This document shows, in pieces, positions 54,973 through 64,000 of a DNA stretch of 64,000 nt (its first letter is position 1; each line of letters opens with the position of its first letter). The notes beneath the pieces are model-generated. The model worked only from the letters and a program-made list of their open reading frames with translations, searched no databases and had not been told where the DNA came from. The DNA lies in NCBI RefSeq assembly GCF_964355755.1, contig NC_092674.1, positions 2,423,001 to 2,487,000 on the forward strand, written 5' to 3'. The stretch comes from Antedon mediterranea (Eukaryota; Echinodermata; Crinoidea; Comatulida; Antedonidae). Both the position numbers and the translations under genes were made by a program.

Positions 54973-55720
54973 ATCTATGAATGCTTTAAATATATCTAAA
55001 ATAAATATTAATACTTTGTTTCTTTTTTTTTAAAGAAAGTTGCTTAACACTAATTTTTTAGTCTAAAATCAATTAGAGTTAAATTATTTAATTGCCTGTA
55101 TAGTATATATCTTATTTTATTAGAAGAGAAAATACTGTAGTCATACATTCCAGTTTATACAGATTGCTTCTTTAAGATTCTTTAATTTTTATAATAATAT
55201 TAGAACAAAATATTGTATGTTAATAGTTGACTGATTTTGCATTCAAGTTAATGTATGAAATAAATACAATATTAATATAAATATTTGTAAATTATTTATA
55301 AATTTTGATGATTTATAGGATAAAATATTGTGCTACTAACATGATTATTTTTATGGACAATGCTACTACATTATGGAAAATATATAAATACAGTACTGTA
55401 TAAAAATGATTGCTTGTTTTTATTTAATTGTGTCTGTTGATTGATACTATAAATGCCCACCCATGTATTTTACAAGCTTATAAGTAAATACATTATAATA
55501 GTGAATAATACATAATTAATACATTTCCAGAAATTTTAATTTAACAAGTAAATTTGTTACTATTTCCTGACTGGATGAATCGGATGGATTTTGGTTTTTC
55601 TGATTTTTTCTTTTTGCCAATGATTGTTGGCGCTTTAAAAATGCAACGATTGATTGATTAAAACAAAGATCGATATATATATATCGACAAATATCGATCT
55701 TTTTTGATCGATAGAAATAA
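54973..55720. other. Serpin 3' UTR and intergenic DNA
   Basis: AT-rich, with polyadenylation signal AATAAA at 55000-55005. A palindrome ATCGATATATATATATCGA lies near 55667, followed by the related half-site ATATCGATCTTTTTTGATCG. No gene is seen. Confidence 0.5.
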
Positions 55721-55830
55721 AAGGTCGGTCGTGTGAGTGCGCTGTTGATTAGTGGTGGTGGTATAAATGTTTTGCTGCTGGGGGCTAAGTTTTGTGACTA
55801 AATAAATTACTTTTACATTTTAAACTAAAG
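55721..55830 (+). other. ZC3H13: Candidate noncoding first exon of ZC3H13
   Basis: A GC-richer patch ends in ACTAAAG at a good donor (GTAAGT at 55831). The next acceptor TTTTGTAG at 56229-56236 precedes the ATG exon by 19 nt. The 5' limit is a guess. Confidence 0.5.
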
Positions 55831-56255
55831 GTAAGTATAATATATTGTGAATTACATTATACTCATTATTTATTGTGAAACTAAGCTAGCTAAAAGAGTG
55901 TGTACTGTTTATTCCGTTCATTGCTCGGACGGCTTACTATGCTCATGCTAGAGCCTAGGCCTAGAAGATAGAAAGAAGTTAGAGAAGCCTGTTGTCATTG
56001 CATGAATGGGCATGGGACAGGAGTCGTTTCGTCCCTGTTCCATAAATTTGTCTTTAACAACAGACTGAATAATCAAATAGGGTACATAATATTACGTAGG
56101 AATTGAAAACGTCATCGTTGTAATACACGACTATCCCTTATTCTCTTCATGCATTTTGTCAGAATCTGAGGTGGGGTGTGTATTTTAAAACGTGATTTTA
56201 AACCGGTATTTTATAATTTTATTTATTGTTTTGTAGGTCTAAGCAACATTTAACA

Positions 56256-59200
56256 ATGAGAGATAATTCAGAGTCACGCCGCCCTAGTGTTTTTGAACGA
56301 CTTGGTCCAGGGGCAAGCGGAGGGGTATGTTGTTTATTTTTTTAAATCATTTTAAATGAAATGACTACACTACTGTTTTTATTGTAGGCCTATATGCTAT
56401 GTTTATATAAACAATGATACAGGATGATACCGTATTAGTAACCATTTTACATTTTACAGCGTGATGGAGGTCGGCAGGATAAATGCCGAAACTGGTTAAG
56501 AGATGGGCATTGTGTTTTTGGATCAAAGTGTCATTTTTTGCACGGCCCTTACAGGTAGGTTCCCTTCTGTAAAAAGCGATGCAATACTATTTGTAATCAT
56601 CAAAAAATAAAAATGAATGTTTTCCATTTTTAAATTCTTTATATTTTGCCCATAGATCTTCAGAAGCCGATTCCGGTGACCTTCGTTTAAGAGTTGAAAG
56701 CAAACGTTCTGAATTAAAAAAGCATGGCTATGATCGATCTAGATCACCTTCCACTAAAGTAAGAATGCAATAAACCATGAAATAAATTATTACATTTATT
56801 GTTTAACTGAATTGCAAGAGGTTTTTCTTATTCTTTATTGCCAATCATAAAACAACAACAAACAAACTACTACAAAGTAAGTAGCAGGAAACACAAAAGG
56901 GAACTAAATCCCTATAACAAGAGTCTGTGAATCCTCTTACCAAGTAACACATTAAGATAAAAAATAGCATTTCAATATATATCAGAAAATATCCACACAA
57001 GAAATATTAAAAAACCATTCATGAAATTACAAAGGTTTTGTAGGAAATACTGAAGAATTTTGAAATTTATTTTCAGAGGGAAAAATCTAAAAGGAACAAA
57101 GATAAGGATCCAGATCGACGCAAGAAAAAGAAATCTAAAGATATGGGTTCGATGGTTGTAAAAGGGCTTCCAGTTAGTAGTGAGCATGATGAGGATGGAG
57201 CAGGCTGGGAAAGGTACCCACAACAAGGTATGTCAACAGTACTGTACCTCTTGTAGTTGTAGACACAGGGCTAGAAAATCGCTTATTGAACTACTCACAA
57301 GGTGAGCAAACAAACAAGCAGCAAATTTGTTAATAAATTAATTAATTCTGCAGTTAAGTTGAATTTACAGAAATTGGCAGATCAAGTACATATGCTAGAC
57401 TAAACTATTATTACAACCAGCAAACATTAACTATTTTTGCAATTTGCTAGAAGTTTGTATTCCAATCCCTGACTGACACAAATATTATTTGTATACTATA
57501 TGTACAGTATTTAGCTAAATTCCATGATACAACCCAACATGTGATTCGTATGTGACTACTGTATCATTTAAGAAATATCACATACAACGCTGTAATGATG
57601 TAGCCTAAATGATTTCAATTCTATGATATGTGATACACATGAGCTATGTATTGCAGCATTTGCCTAAATACAGTACTTTGAAATTTGTTTCAGATGACTG
57701 GATAGATCAAGAATCTGAGCATGAACGCGAGTTAGAAAGTCGAAGGCAAGAATTAAAACGTCAACTTGCGCAGATGGAAGAAATTGATAGTGAGAGAGAG
57801 CATATACAACCAGAAAAGGTAACCTCTAGTCACCTAAAGCTTGGTTCCCATTGCAACGCCAGCGAGTTGACCAATGACAAGCGACAGTTGGATCAAATCA
57901 CTTACGTGGGAATTGAACTACTGGGAATTGAACCGAGCATTCTGAATAATCATCCACTACAAGCCAATCAAATTACAGCAAATTAATGCTTTACTATCCA
58001 AAAAAGCCAATCAAATTTAGTGATCTACTGTGTTCACTAAACATTTTAATCCTTTCCCTAATGATTTCATGAATAATGGCCGTATTCACCAATCACACTT
58101 CAAGGATAAATTGGTCCTAAATACTAAGTATTTTCATAACGCACACATAGGTAACACATCATAATTATCACAACCATTTGTTTTTATTATTAACTTTTTA
58201 ATATTATTACCTTATTGTTTTTTAATGGCATCTGCTTAAAAGCTTTACTTATTTTGAGTTCCTTTTTCCTAACTTTTTAATGACATTGTTGTGCATATCC
58301 TTACTTTTATGGAATAAATTGATTTTAGATTGATAGATAATGATACCATTTTTGTAGTCTTCCAGTGAGAGTAGCTCATCATCAAGCTCAAGTAGCGATA
58401 GTGACAGCACCTCCAGTAGCAGCAGCAGTAGCAGTAGCAGCAGCAGTGAAGAAAGTCTGTCGCGATCTCCGTCACCTGTTAGTCGCAAAACAAAGAAAAA
58501 GAGACTGCTAAAACAGGGTAAACGTGATAAGGCTGCCACCGCGGAAGTAAAGCAGAAGCGTGGAAGATCTCGTGAAAAAAAGTATAAACCGTAAGTTGAT
58601 ATTCCATTTCCTCATGTTTTAACAAATTTTAACGGTTATGGTATTTGTCCTTGAAAATATTATATATATTATTAAGTTGATGTAACGTTACGGCGAGTTT
58701 CGTTGAATTGACTGTTGAATTGACCGTTGAATTGACCGGATTCAAAAATGTTACAGGCAATAAGTAGCATTTCTTTTTATTTACAGTGTGAAGGATAAAA
58801 GAATTATTTCACCAGATCAGCCAAAAGGGAAACATAAAGGTCACATAAGTTCAAGTAAACAAGCGTCTTTAGGTCAAAAGTCAAAAGGTCATGATTTAGA
58901 TCAACCAAAGAAAATTAAACACAAAGAAAACAAGAAAAAAGTAGCAAAATTTGAAGGAAAATCAAAAGATTTAGAAAAGAAAAGAAAAAGGTATGAATAA
59001 ACAACAATATATGTCTGTACGAGGCCAACACTTTTCAATATCATATATTTTGTCATTGTTTAATCTTCAGTTGGGCAACACATAATGATAAATAAGTCAC
59101 ATGGACAGTAGTATCTTTTTTAACCACCCTTGAGAAAGAGTGTATCAATTATTAACTGCTATTTTATTTCTAGTTATCCGAGTTTTCTCTCATATATGTC

Positions 59201-62200
59201 CTTTTATTAACTGCACAGGAGTCGATCTGGACCAAAGGATGAAAAACTGCCTTCAAATGTTACTCATCAAAAGAAAAAAATTGTATCGGAAATGATTCCA
59301 CACAAGAGAGCGTCTTTGACACCGCCACCGCCGCCGCAAAATCAAAAGGGCCGTGGATACACTTCCCCATCTAAGACATATTCTCCCTCAACGCCAACTC
59401 AATCTGAATCTCCTTACTCCGTAAACCGCGATCGTAGCCCTTCCTCTCCCCCTACTCAAAAGCAAATACCTTTTGAACGCTACCGTGACTGTTCGCCTAG
59501 TGTACCATCAAAAAGAGGTCGTGCTTCCCATTCATATGGAAATATGTCTCAAACTTCAAGCAGGGGTCCAACACCACCTACTCAATTCCGAAAGAGACCT
59601 CACTCACCGTCGCCCTCAAGCTCACGTAGGTCTTACTCTCCAGCTGTTAAACGTTCAATATCTCCTAGACCGAGGGTAGAGCAGTACAGGACCGGGTCAT
59701 CTGAAAGATATGACTCCAGAAAAAGCAGCAAATACGCTACACCTCCAGGTAAGGACACATAACCTATACATTCCTGCACTTCCAAATTCACAATGAATTC
59801 TGAAACAGAACTTTCTTAAAACTTGATATTGTTTATTGATGTATATAACCATATATCTGTCTCTATTTTACAAAAATTAGGCTACAAAGACAGATCTGAA
59901 GAACTGTATCCACCGCAAGAACACAGCCGCGGTCGAGGTCGTGGTAAGTACTATCGAGATGTACCGATTCCGCCTCATATTCCGATGGATGATCGTTATC
60001 GGATGAACAAATATGCACCACGTCACCATGCTCCCCCAATTCAAGATGAGCGACGAGGGCGAGGGAATTACGAGCGATATGAGCACCGTGATCACGGTGA
60101 TGCTTATTATCGTAAGGACAATCCTGAGGGAAGGTAAGGACAAATTTTTTTTTATATCAAGTTTCGTAACATTTATTTACTCTGACATAAAAAATAATAA
60201 TGTACAAAGCAATAAAATAATGATATGAGGTCAGAGTTTGAAACTTTGCTATTTACTTTTTTATTATTATTTAGAAAACGACCACGAGACGAAGTAAGAC
60301 CTATATCGCCATCCCAGAAGCGTAGGCAGCTTAATGAGTCTGGCTCAAGTAGTAGACAAAGAGGCTTGGGACAAAGTCCAAGTCCAGGCCCACGAGACCA
60401 AAGAAGAGAACAGCCCCGTGAAGGTTACCGTCGACCTGCAGACATGCCAGCTGATGCCAATAGATATCCACAACATGGGAGGGATTCCCAACACGGGAGG
60501 GATCGCTATAAAGATTGGTCAATGGAAGAACAAAGAGATTACAGGAAAGAGGACTCTAAAGATAGGGATACAAGATATAAAGAAACAGGGCTGGCTATTC
60601 AGGAATCATTCCGACCGAATGACAGACCATTAGAACAAGCATCAGTTAAACATGGAATGGAAGACAACGGCGAAGACAAAAAAAATAAAGAAAACATTGA
60701 AAATAAGAGTATAGACAGTGACAGACCACCGAAAGAAGAAGTTGAACCCGTATTTAGTGATTGGTCAGATGAGGAAGGGAGTGAAGAGATATGGAATGAA
60801 GATTCTTCTGATAGAAAGAAAGAAGAATCTTTAGCGGTAACACCAAAAGACATTCCAATGAAATCTGAAGACCAAAAGAAGGAACCCAAAGAGTACAAGC
60901 AAAAAGAGAGACGGATAATCATGTCTGAACAACAAGAACGTTCTAGAAGAAGTCATAGCAGAGGCAGCTCTTCTAGTCAACAGAGTTCTGTAAATTCTGA
61001 TAACCAAAATAAACGACAAAGAGAGTATTACGAGCGGGAACGATATCAAAGAGTGCGAGGGGAGAGACCTCGGAGCGAAACTCGGAGCGGATTAACAGAC
61101 AAACCGGTAATTAACACAGAACCTTTCAAACAAGTTGAGATAAGAAAGGAGGTATCGAGCGAAGGAAGTGTCCCTCCTCCTCCTCCTCCTCCTCCTCCGA
61201 GCATTGACACCTGTGTGGAAGCAAAAGGAGACAGGTCTCCAGTAGCTGAGCCTAGACATTTTGAGGATGATGTAAAAATGGAGAATACTAGCAATAATAT
61301 CTATGATTCATTCAGTGATGATGATGATATTGAGAAAGTCTTACATAGTGAATCTACTGATACAGCAGGCTTACAAACGAAGGAACCTGAATCTGATATA
61401 GGTAAGGCCTATACAACTGAGTGCAAGTGCCTTGTTAGACATTTTATTTTATTTCACCTTATTTATGGAGCATTGATTTTATACCTATATTTATAGAGGG
61501 TGACCCTAAAAACATATACTGACAATCAAGGGGCCCTCTTGATTACTTATGACAGTGGCCGTGTATATACAGTATTATATAACACCTATATAAATTCCTG
61601 TCATTTGATTGGACGAATGTGGGTTACATGGCGTGCAATAGTACGCACTATTCAACGATCGTTAAATAGTACTTTTTGAAACATTTTTGTGTACGAAAAA
61701 AAAAACGTCTAGATGTTATATAAAACAAATAATGAATGTTTTGTATTCGTGTAATGGTACAAATAATGGCACTTGGTGAATGATGAAAGGTTATATCAAC
61801 TCGGCTTTGCCTCGTTGATATAACCTTTCATCATTCACCTCGTGCCATTATTTGTACCATTGCACTCATAAACATTCATTATTTGTATACTAGTACACCG
61901 TTCCTACTCGTCTTGAAAGATGTACTAGATTCTTTAAAGTGCACATGAGCTAGATGTGTACTCTAGAACTACGGTTTATAGTCCTTATCCGTAGAGACTT
62001 GTTCTACCACCAGAACGATGAGGCTTTTATTATATGATCATTCCCAAGCATCACTTATTTTCGGAGTTTATTTCCATAACAATAGTTATGTAATCCAATT
62101 AATCCACACAACTTTTACTGTCATTTCTCCTAATTTTTATTATTTTCTTACATGCAGCAAAAGATTTGTTAGAGATAGATTGGAGTAGTCTTAAAGATTA

Positions 62201-62665
62201 CAAAACGGAGAACAAGACCAACCAACCTGGGTCTGCACTAAGTCGCTTCACACCAGGTAGCATTCTTTCTCGTATCGGAGTGTCAAGAACACTGGCAGGG
62301 CCTAGCCTCATGAAAAGAGTTTTAGAAGCTTGTAAAGAGGCAACACCAGAAGGAGGTAACGAATGAATGGCAATTCTATGTACAAACACCTGAATAGTGT
62401 TCAGTGACTCTATTCTGTATCAAAGTGAATGATACTTAGTTTATAAGCACAATAAATTATAAAATAGTTTATATTTCTGGTTAATCGTTATGAATTTTTT
62501 GTAGGGGAAGTTCCGACATTTGATTGTGCCTTGGGTGCTTTGAATGCTATGGCTCAACAGAAAGCTCGTCAAAGAAAGAAACTTCTTTCAGATGTTGGTC
62601 CTTGTCGTAGAGCTCTATCGGCCAGATGGGACTTGCAGATAAGAAAACAACTCAGAAAATCTAGG
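56256..62665 (+). CDS. ZC3H13: Zinc finger CCCH domain-containing protein 13, 5' 12 coding exons (partial at window end)
   Basis: Coding exons: 56256-56324, 56460-56554, 56656-56758, 57077-57227, 57694-57818, 58358-58590, 58787-58990, 59219-59748, 59881-60133, 60275-61401, 62158-62355, 62505-62665. All have GT/AG borders and agreeing phases, giving 1083 codons so far. ZC3H13 (Drosophila Flacc/Xio) bridges the m6A methyltransferase core to its accessory subunits in the nucleus. The N-terminus RRPSVFERLGP matches the family. A CCCH finger C32-x8-C41-x5-C47-x3-H51 follows. Then come a charged coiled-coil-like stretch (exon 57694), a polyserine run (exon 58358), long RS/RD/RE-rich disorder and a nine-proline run (about 61172). 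The conserved C-terminal block (LLEIDWSSLK, SRIGVSRTLAGP, GALNAMAQQK, SDVGPCRRAL, RKQLRKSR) is in the last two exons. The final coding exon or exons must lie beyond 64000. Confidence 0.93.
57835..57990. repeat. MITE family B, copy 3 (ZC3H13 intron)
   Basis: TAAAGCTTGGTTCCCATTGC and GCGAGTTGACCAATGACAAG match the copies at 280-425 and 1379-1520. It begins only 16 bp after the donor site at 57818/57819. Read in frame with the upstream exon it stays open for some distance, which could mislead gene prediction. Confidence 0.6.
61725..61886. repeat. Long hairpin (about 75-bp arms) in a ZC3H13 intron
   Basis: The arms 61725-61800 and 61814-61886 are near-perfect inverted copies around a 13-base loop. 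Matching blocks include ACAAATAATGAATGTT/AACATTCATTATTTGT, TGGTACAAATAATGGCAC and TGAATGATGAAAGGTTATA with their complements. It is a foldback element or a very young inverted duplication. Confidence 0.85.
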
Positions 62666-62727
62666 GTAAGTTATACGTCATTATAAACAAAGAATGTGAT
62701 GCAATTGGCAGTTTGATGTCCGTTTTT

Positions 62728-62882
62728 CTGATGGTTTTGAAGTTGGTGTTTATGGTGGTTCTGAAGCTGATGGTGGTGTTGATTTTGAAGTTGGTGTTTA
62801 TAGTGGTTCTGATGATGGTGGTAATGGTTTTGAAGTTGGTGTTTATGGTGGTGATGGTGTTGGTTGTGGTGTTGGTTGTTTT
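62728..62882. repeat. 54-bp-type minisatellite, left block (ZC3H13 intron)
   Basis: Units contain GTTTTGAAGTTGGTGTTTAT and GGTGGTTCTGATGATGGTGG. This block starts about 60 bp after the donor at 62665/62666 and is separated from the main array by non-repeat DNA at about 62883-63570. Confidence 0.8.
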
Positions 62883-63570
62883 TAGTCGCGTGGAAGCGAC
62901 TCTATAGTTCACTGTCGGTCCGGTATCACTATGCGTTTTATCGCTTTCTGACCTTATCTTGATATCAGTTTCATCTAGCTAAGTCAATTTTTCACAGTAT
63001 ATTCCTTATGGCCAGGAATTGATGTGGTTATGTTTTCACGGTGCGCAATAAAAAATTACGCGGTCTACGCACGATTTAACGAAATCACGTTTGTAATCAT
63101 ATCTTCACAACCATGAATCACAATTAAATAAAATTTGGTACTCATAAATTTCAGGGCATAAATCATCATATGGCAATACAATTACGTGCGTAGTGCATGT
63201 AATGCATGCGTATGCGCGCTTAAAATTTTCAAAATTTATTTTCGACGAAATAAGAGTACGTTTCAGGCAATTTTAAGCGTTTACAAAATTGCCATGAGTG
63301 CGCAGATTTTTGCGCGCGCACTGCGCGTTAAATGTTGTTACGCACTCTTTTTGCCCGATTTCTGTTTTCTTGACTTACTTTTCAACTCGAAATTACGTTA
63401 TACGAGCACGTCAAAAGTGACCGGCTACGCACGTGTAAATTAAAAAAATATAACTTTTTAAACATTTCAACATTTTTAAACATGTTCAGTAATTTCGGTC
63501 AGTTGGTAGGTTGGTCGGTCGGTCGGTAAACACTAAGCACGCGACTGCAGCCATCTATATGGCCTTGTTA
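62883..63570. mobile_element. Possible insertion splitting the minisatellite
   Basis: Unrelated sequence lies between two blocks of the same minisatellite. TAGTCGCGTGG near the left edge and CACGCGACTGCAG near the right edge are partly complementary, and GGTCGGTCGGTCGGT-type repeats lie near the right. It is probably an inserted short element. There is no coding frame. Confidence 0.35.
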
Positions 63571-64000
63571 AGTTGGTGTTTATGGTGGTTCTGATGATGG
63601 TGGTGGTTGTGGTGTTGGTTTTGAAGTTGGTGTTTATGGTGGTTCTGATGATGGTGGTGTTGGTTTTAAAGTTGGTGGTTCTGATGATGGTGGTTGTGGT
63701 GTTGGTTTTGAAGTTGATGTTTATGGTGGTTCTGATGATGGTGGTGGTTGTTGTGTTGGTTTTGAAGTTGATGTTTATGGTGGTTCTGATGATGGTGGTG
63801 GTTGTGGTGTTGGTTTTGAAGTTGGTGTTTATGGTGGTTCTGATGATGATGGTGGTTGTGGTGTTGGTTTTGAAGTTGATGTTTATGGTGGTTCTGATGA
63901 TGGTGGTGGTTGTTGTGTTGGTTTTGAAGTTGGTGTTTATGGTGGTTCTGATGATGATGGTGGTTGTGGTGTTGGTTTTGAAGTTGATGTTTATGGTGGT
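63571..64000. repeat. 54-bp minisatellite, main array, runs off the window
   Basis: Tandem 54-bp units (GTTTTGAAGTTGATGTTTAT, GGTGGTTCTGATGATGGTGG, TGGTTGTTGTGTTG) continue to the last base. The G+T-rich strand contains almost no cytosine. It lies in the intron after the last visible ZC3H13 exon. Confidence 0.85.

Noticed and set aside
57630-57986. 118-residue plus-strand frame running past the ZC3H13 exon
   Set aside because: Only 57694-57818 is exon; the continuation reads into a MITE B copy after the splice donor.
58249-58539. Minus-strand frame rich in Leu
   Set aside because: It is the antisense of the polyserine-coding exon of ZC3H13.
62661-62912. Open frames on both strands in the ZC3H13 intron
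   Set aside because: They come from the low-complexity 54-bp repeat; the ZC3H13 splice donor at 62666 and family similarity place this in an intron.

Overview
The window is animal nuclear DNA: AT-rich, intron-containing and dense in transposons. FIS1 and ZC3H13 are recognisable at vertebrate-like similarity. The noncoding sequence repeatedly shows the AGGCCTA motif and carries several families of CR1/jockey-type LINEs and short foldback elements. A marine invertebrate deuterostome, most likely an echinoderm, fits best. That placement is inference from gene similarity and repeat style; no marker gene proves it.

Layout. 1-3868 is noncoding and holds two families of foldback elements and a 62-bp tandem array. 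3869-5728 (minus) encodes a five-finger C2H2 zinc-finger protein in one long open frame. About 9090-14484 (minus) is a nearly complete CR1/L2-like LINE. It is broken by one nonsense codon and by a 2.3-kb hAT-like insertion (10728-13028) whose removal restores the reading frame. 14485-36277 is a gene-poor stretch of MITEs, a tRNA-derived SINE, a 5'-truncated LINE (27357-28593), a large 20/21-bp minisatellite (31714-32300) and a LINE 3' fragment (32566-33060).

36278-40678 (plus) is FIS1 in four coding exons, encoding 149 residues: a cytosolic TPR domain and a C-terminal tail anchor for mitochondrial and peroxisomal fission. 41860-43258 is another LINE 3' fragment. 43732-53129 is a complete Ty3/gypsy-like LTR retrotransposon with 585-bp LTRs that read as identical, a PBS, a polypurine tract, gag, protease-RT-RNase H, integrase, and an extra sense ORF between integrase and the 3' LTR. 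That extra ORF encodes a C4HC3 (PHD/RING-CH-like) zinc module, and a TATA-like box with no intervening ATG lies upstream of it. It is the most novel item in the window.

53731-54972 (plus) is a serpin in one open frame, with a signal peptide, an inhibitory hinge, a predicted Arg P1 and a C-terminal HDEL, so an ER-resident inhibitor. Its start lies about 600 bp downstream of the retrotransposon's 3' LTR, in the same orientation. 56256-62665 and onward (plus) is ZC3H13, a component of the m6A-writer accessory complex, with 12 coding exons in view; the 3' end lies beyond the window. Its last visible intron contains a 54-bp minisatellite.

The three cellular genes in the right half (FIS1, serpin, ZC3H13) act in unrelated processes; nothing suggests an operon-like arrangement. 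The dominant biology of the window is transposon activity: at least three non-LTR copies, one apparently young LTR element, and three MITE families with ten, five or six, and two or three copies.
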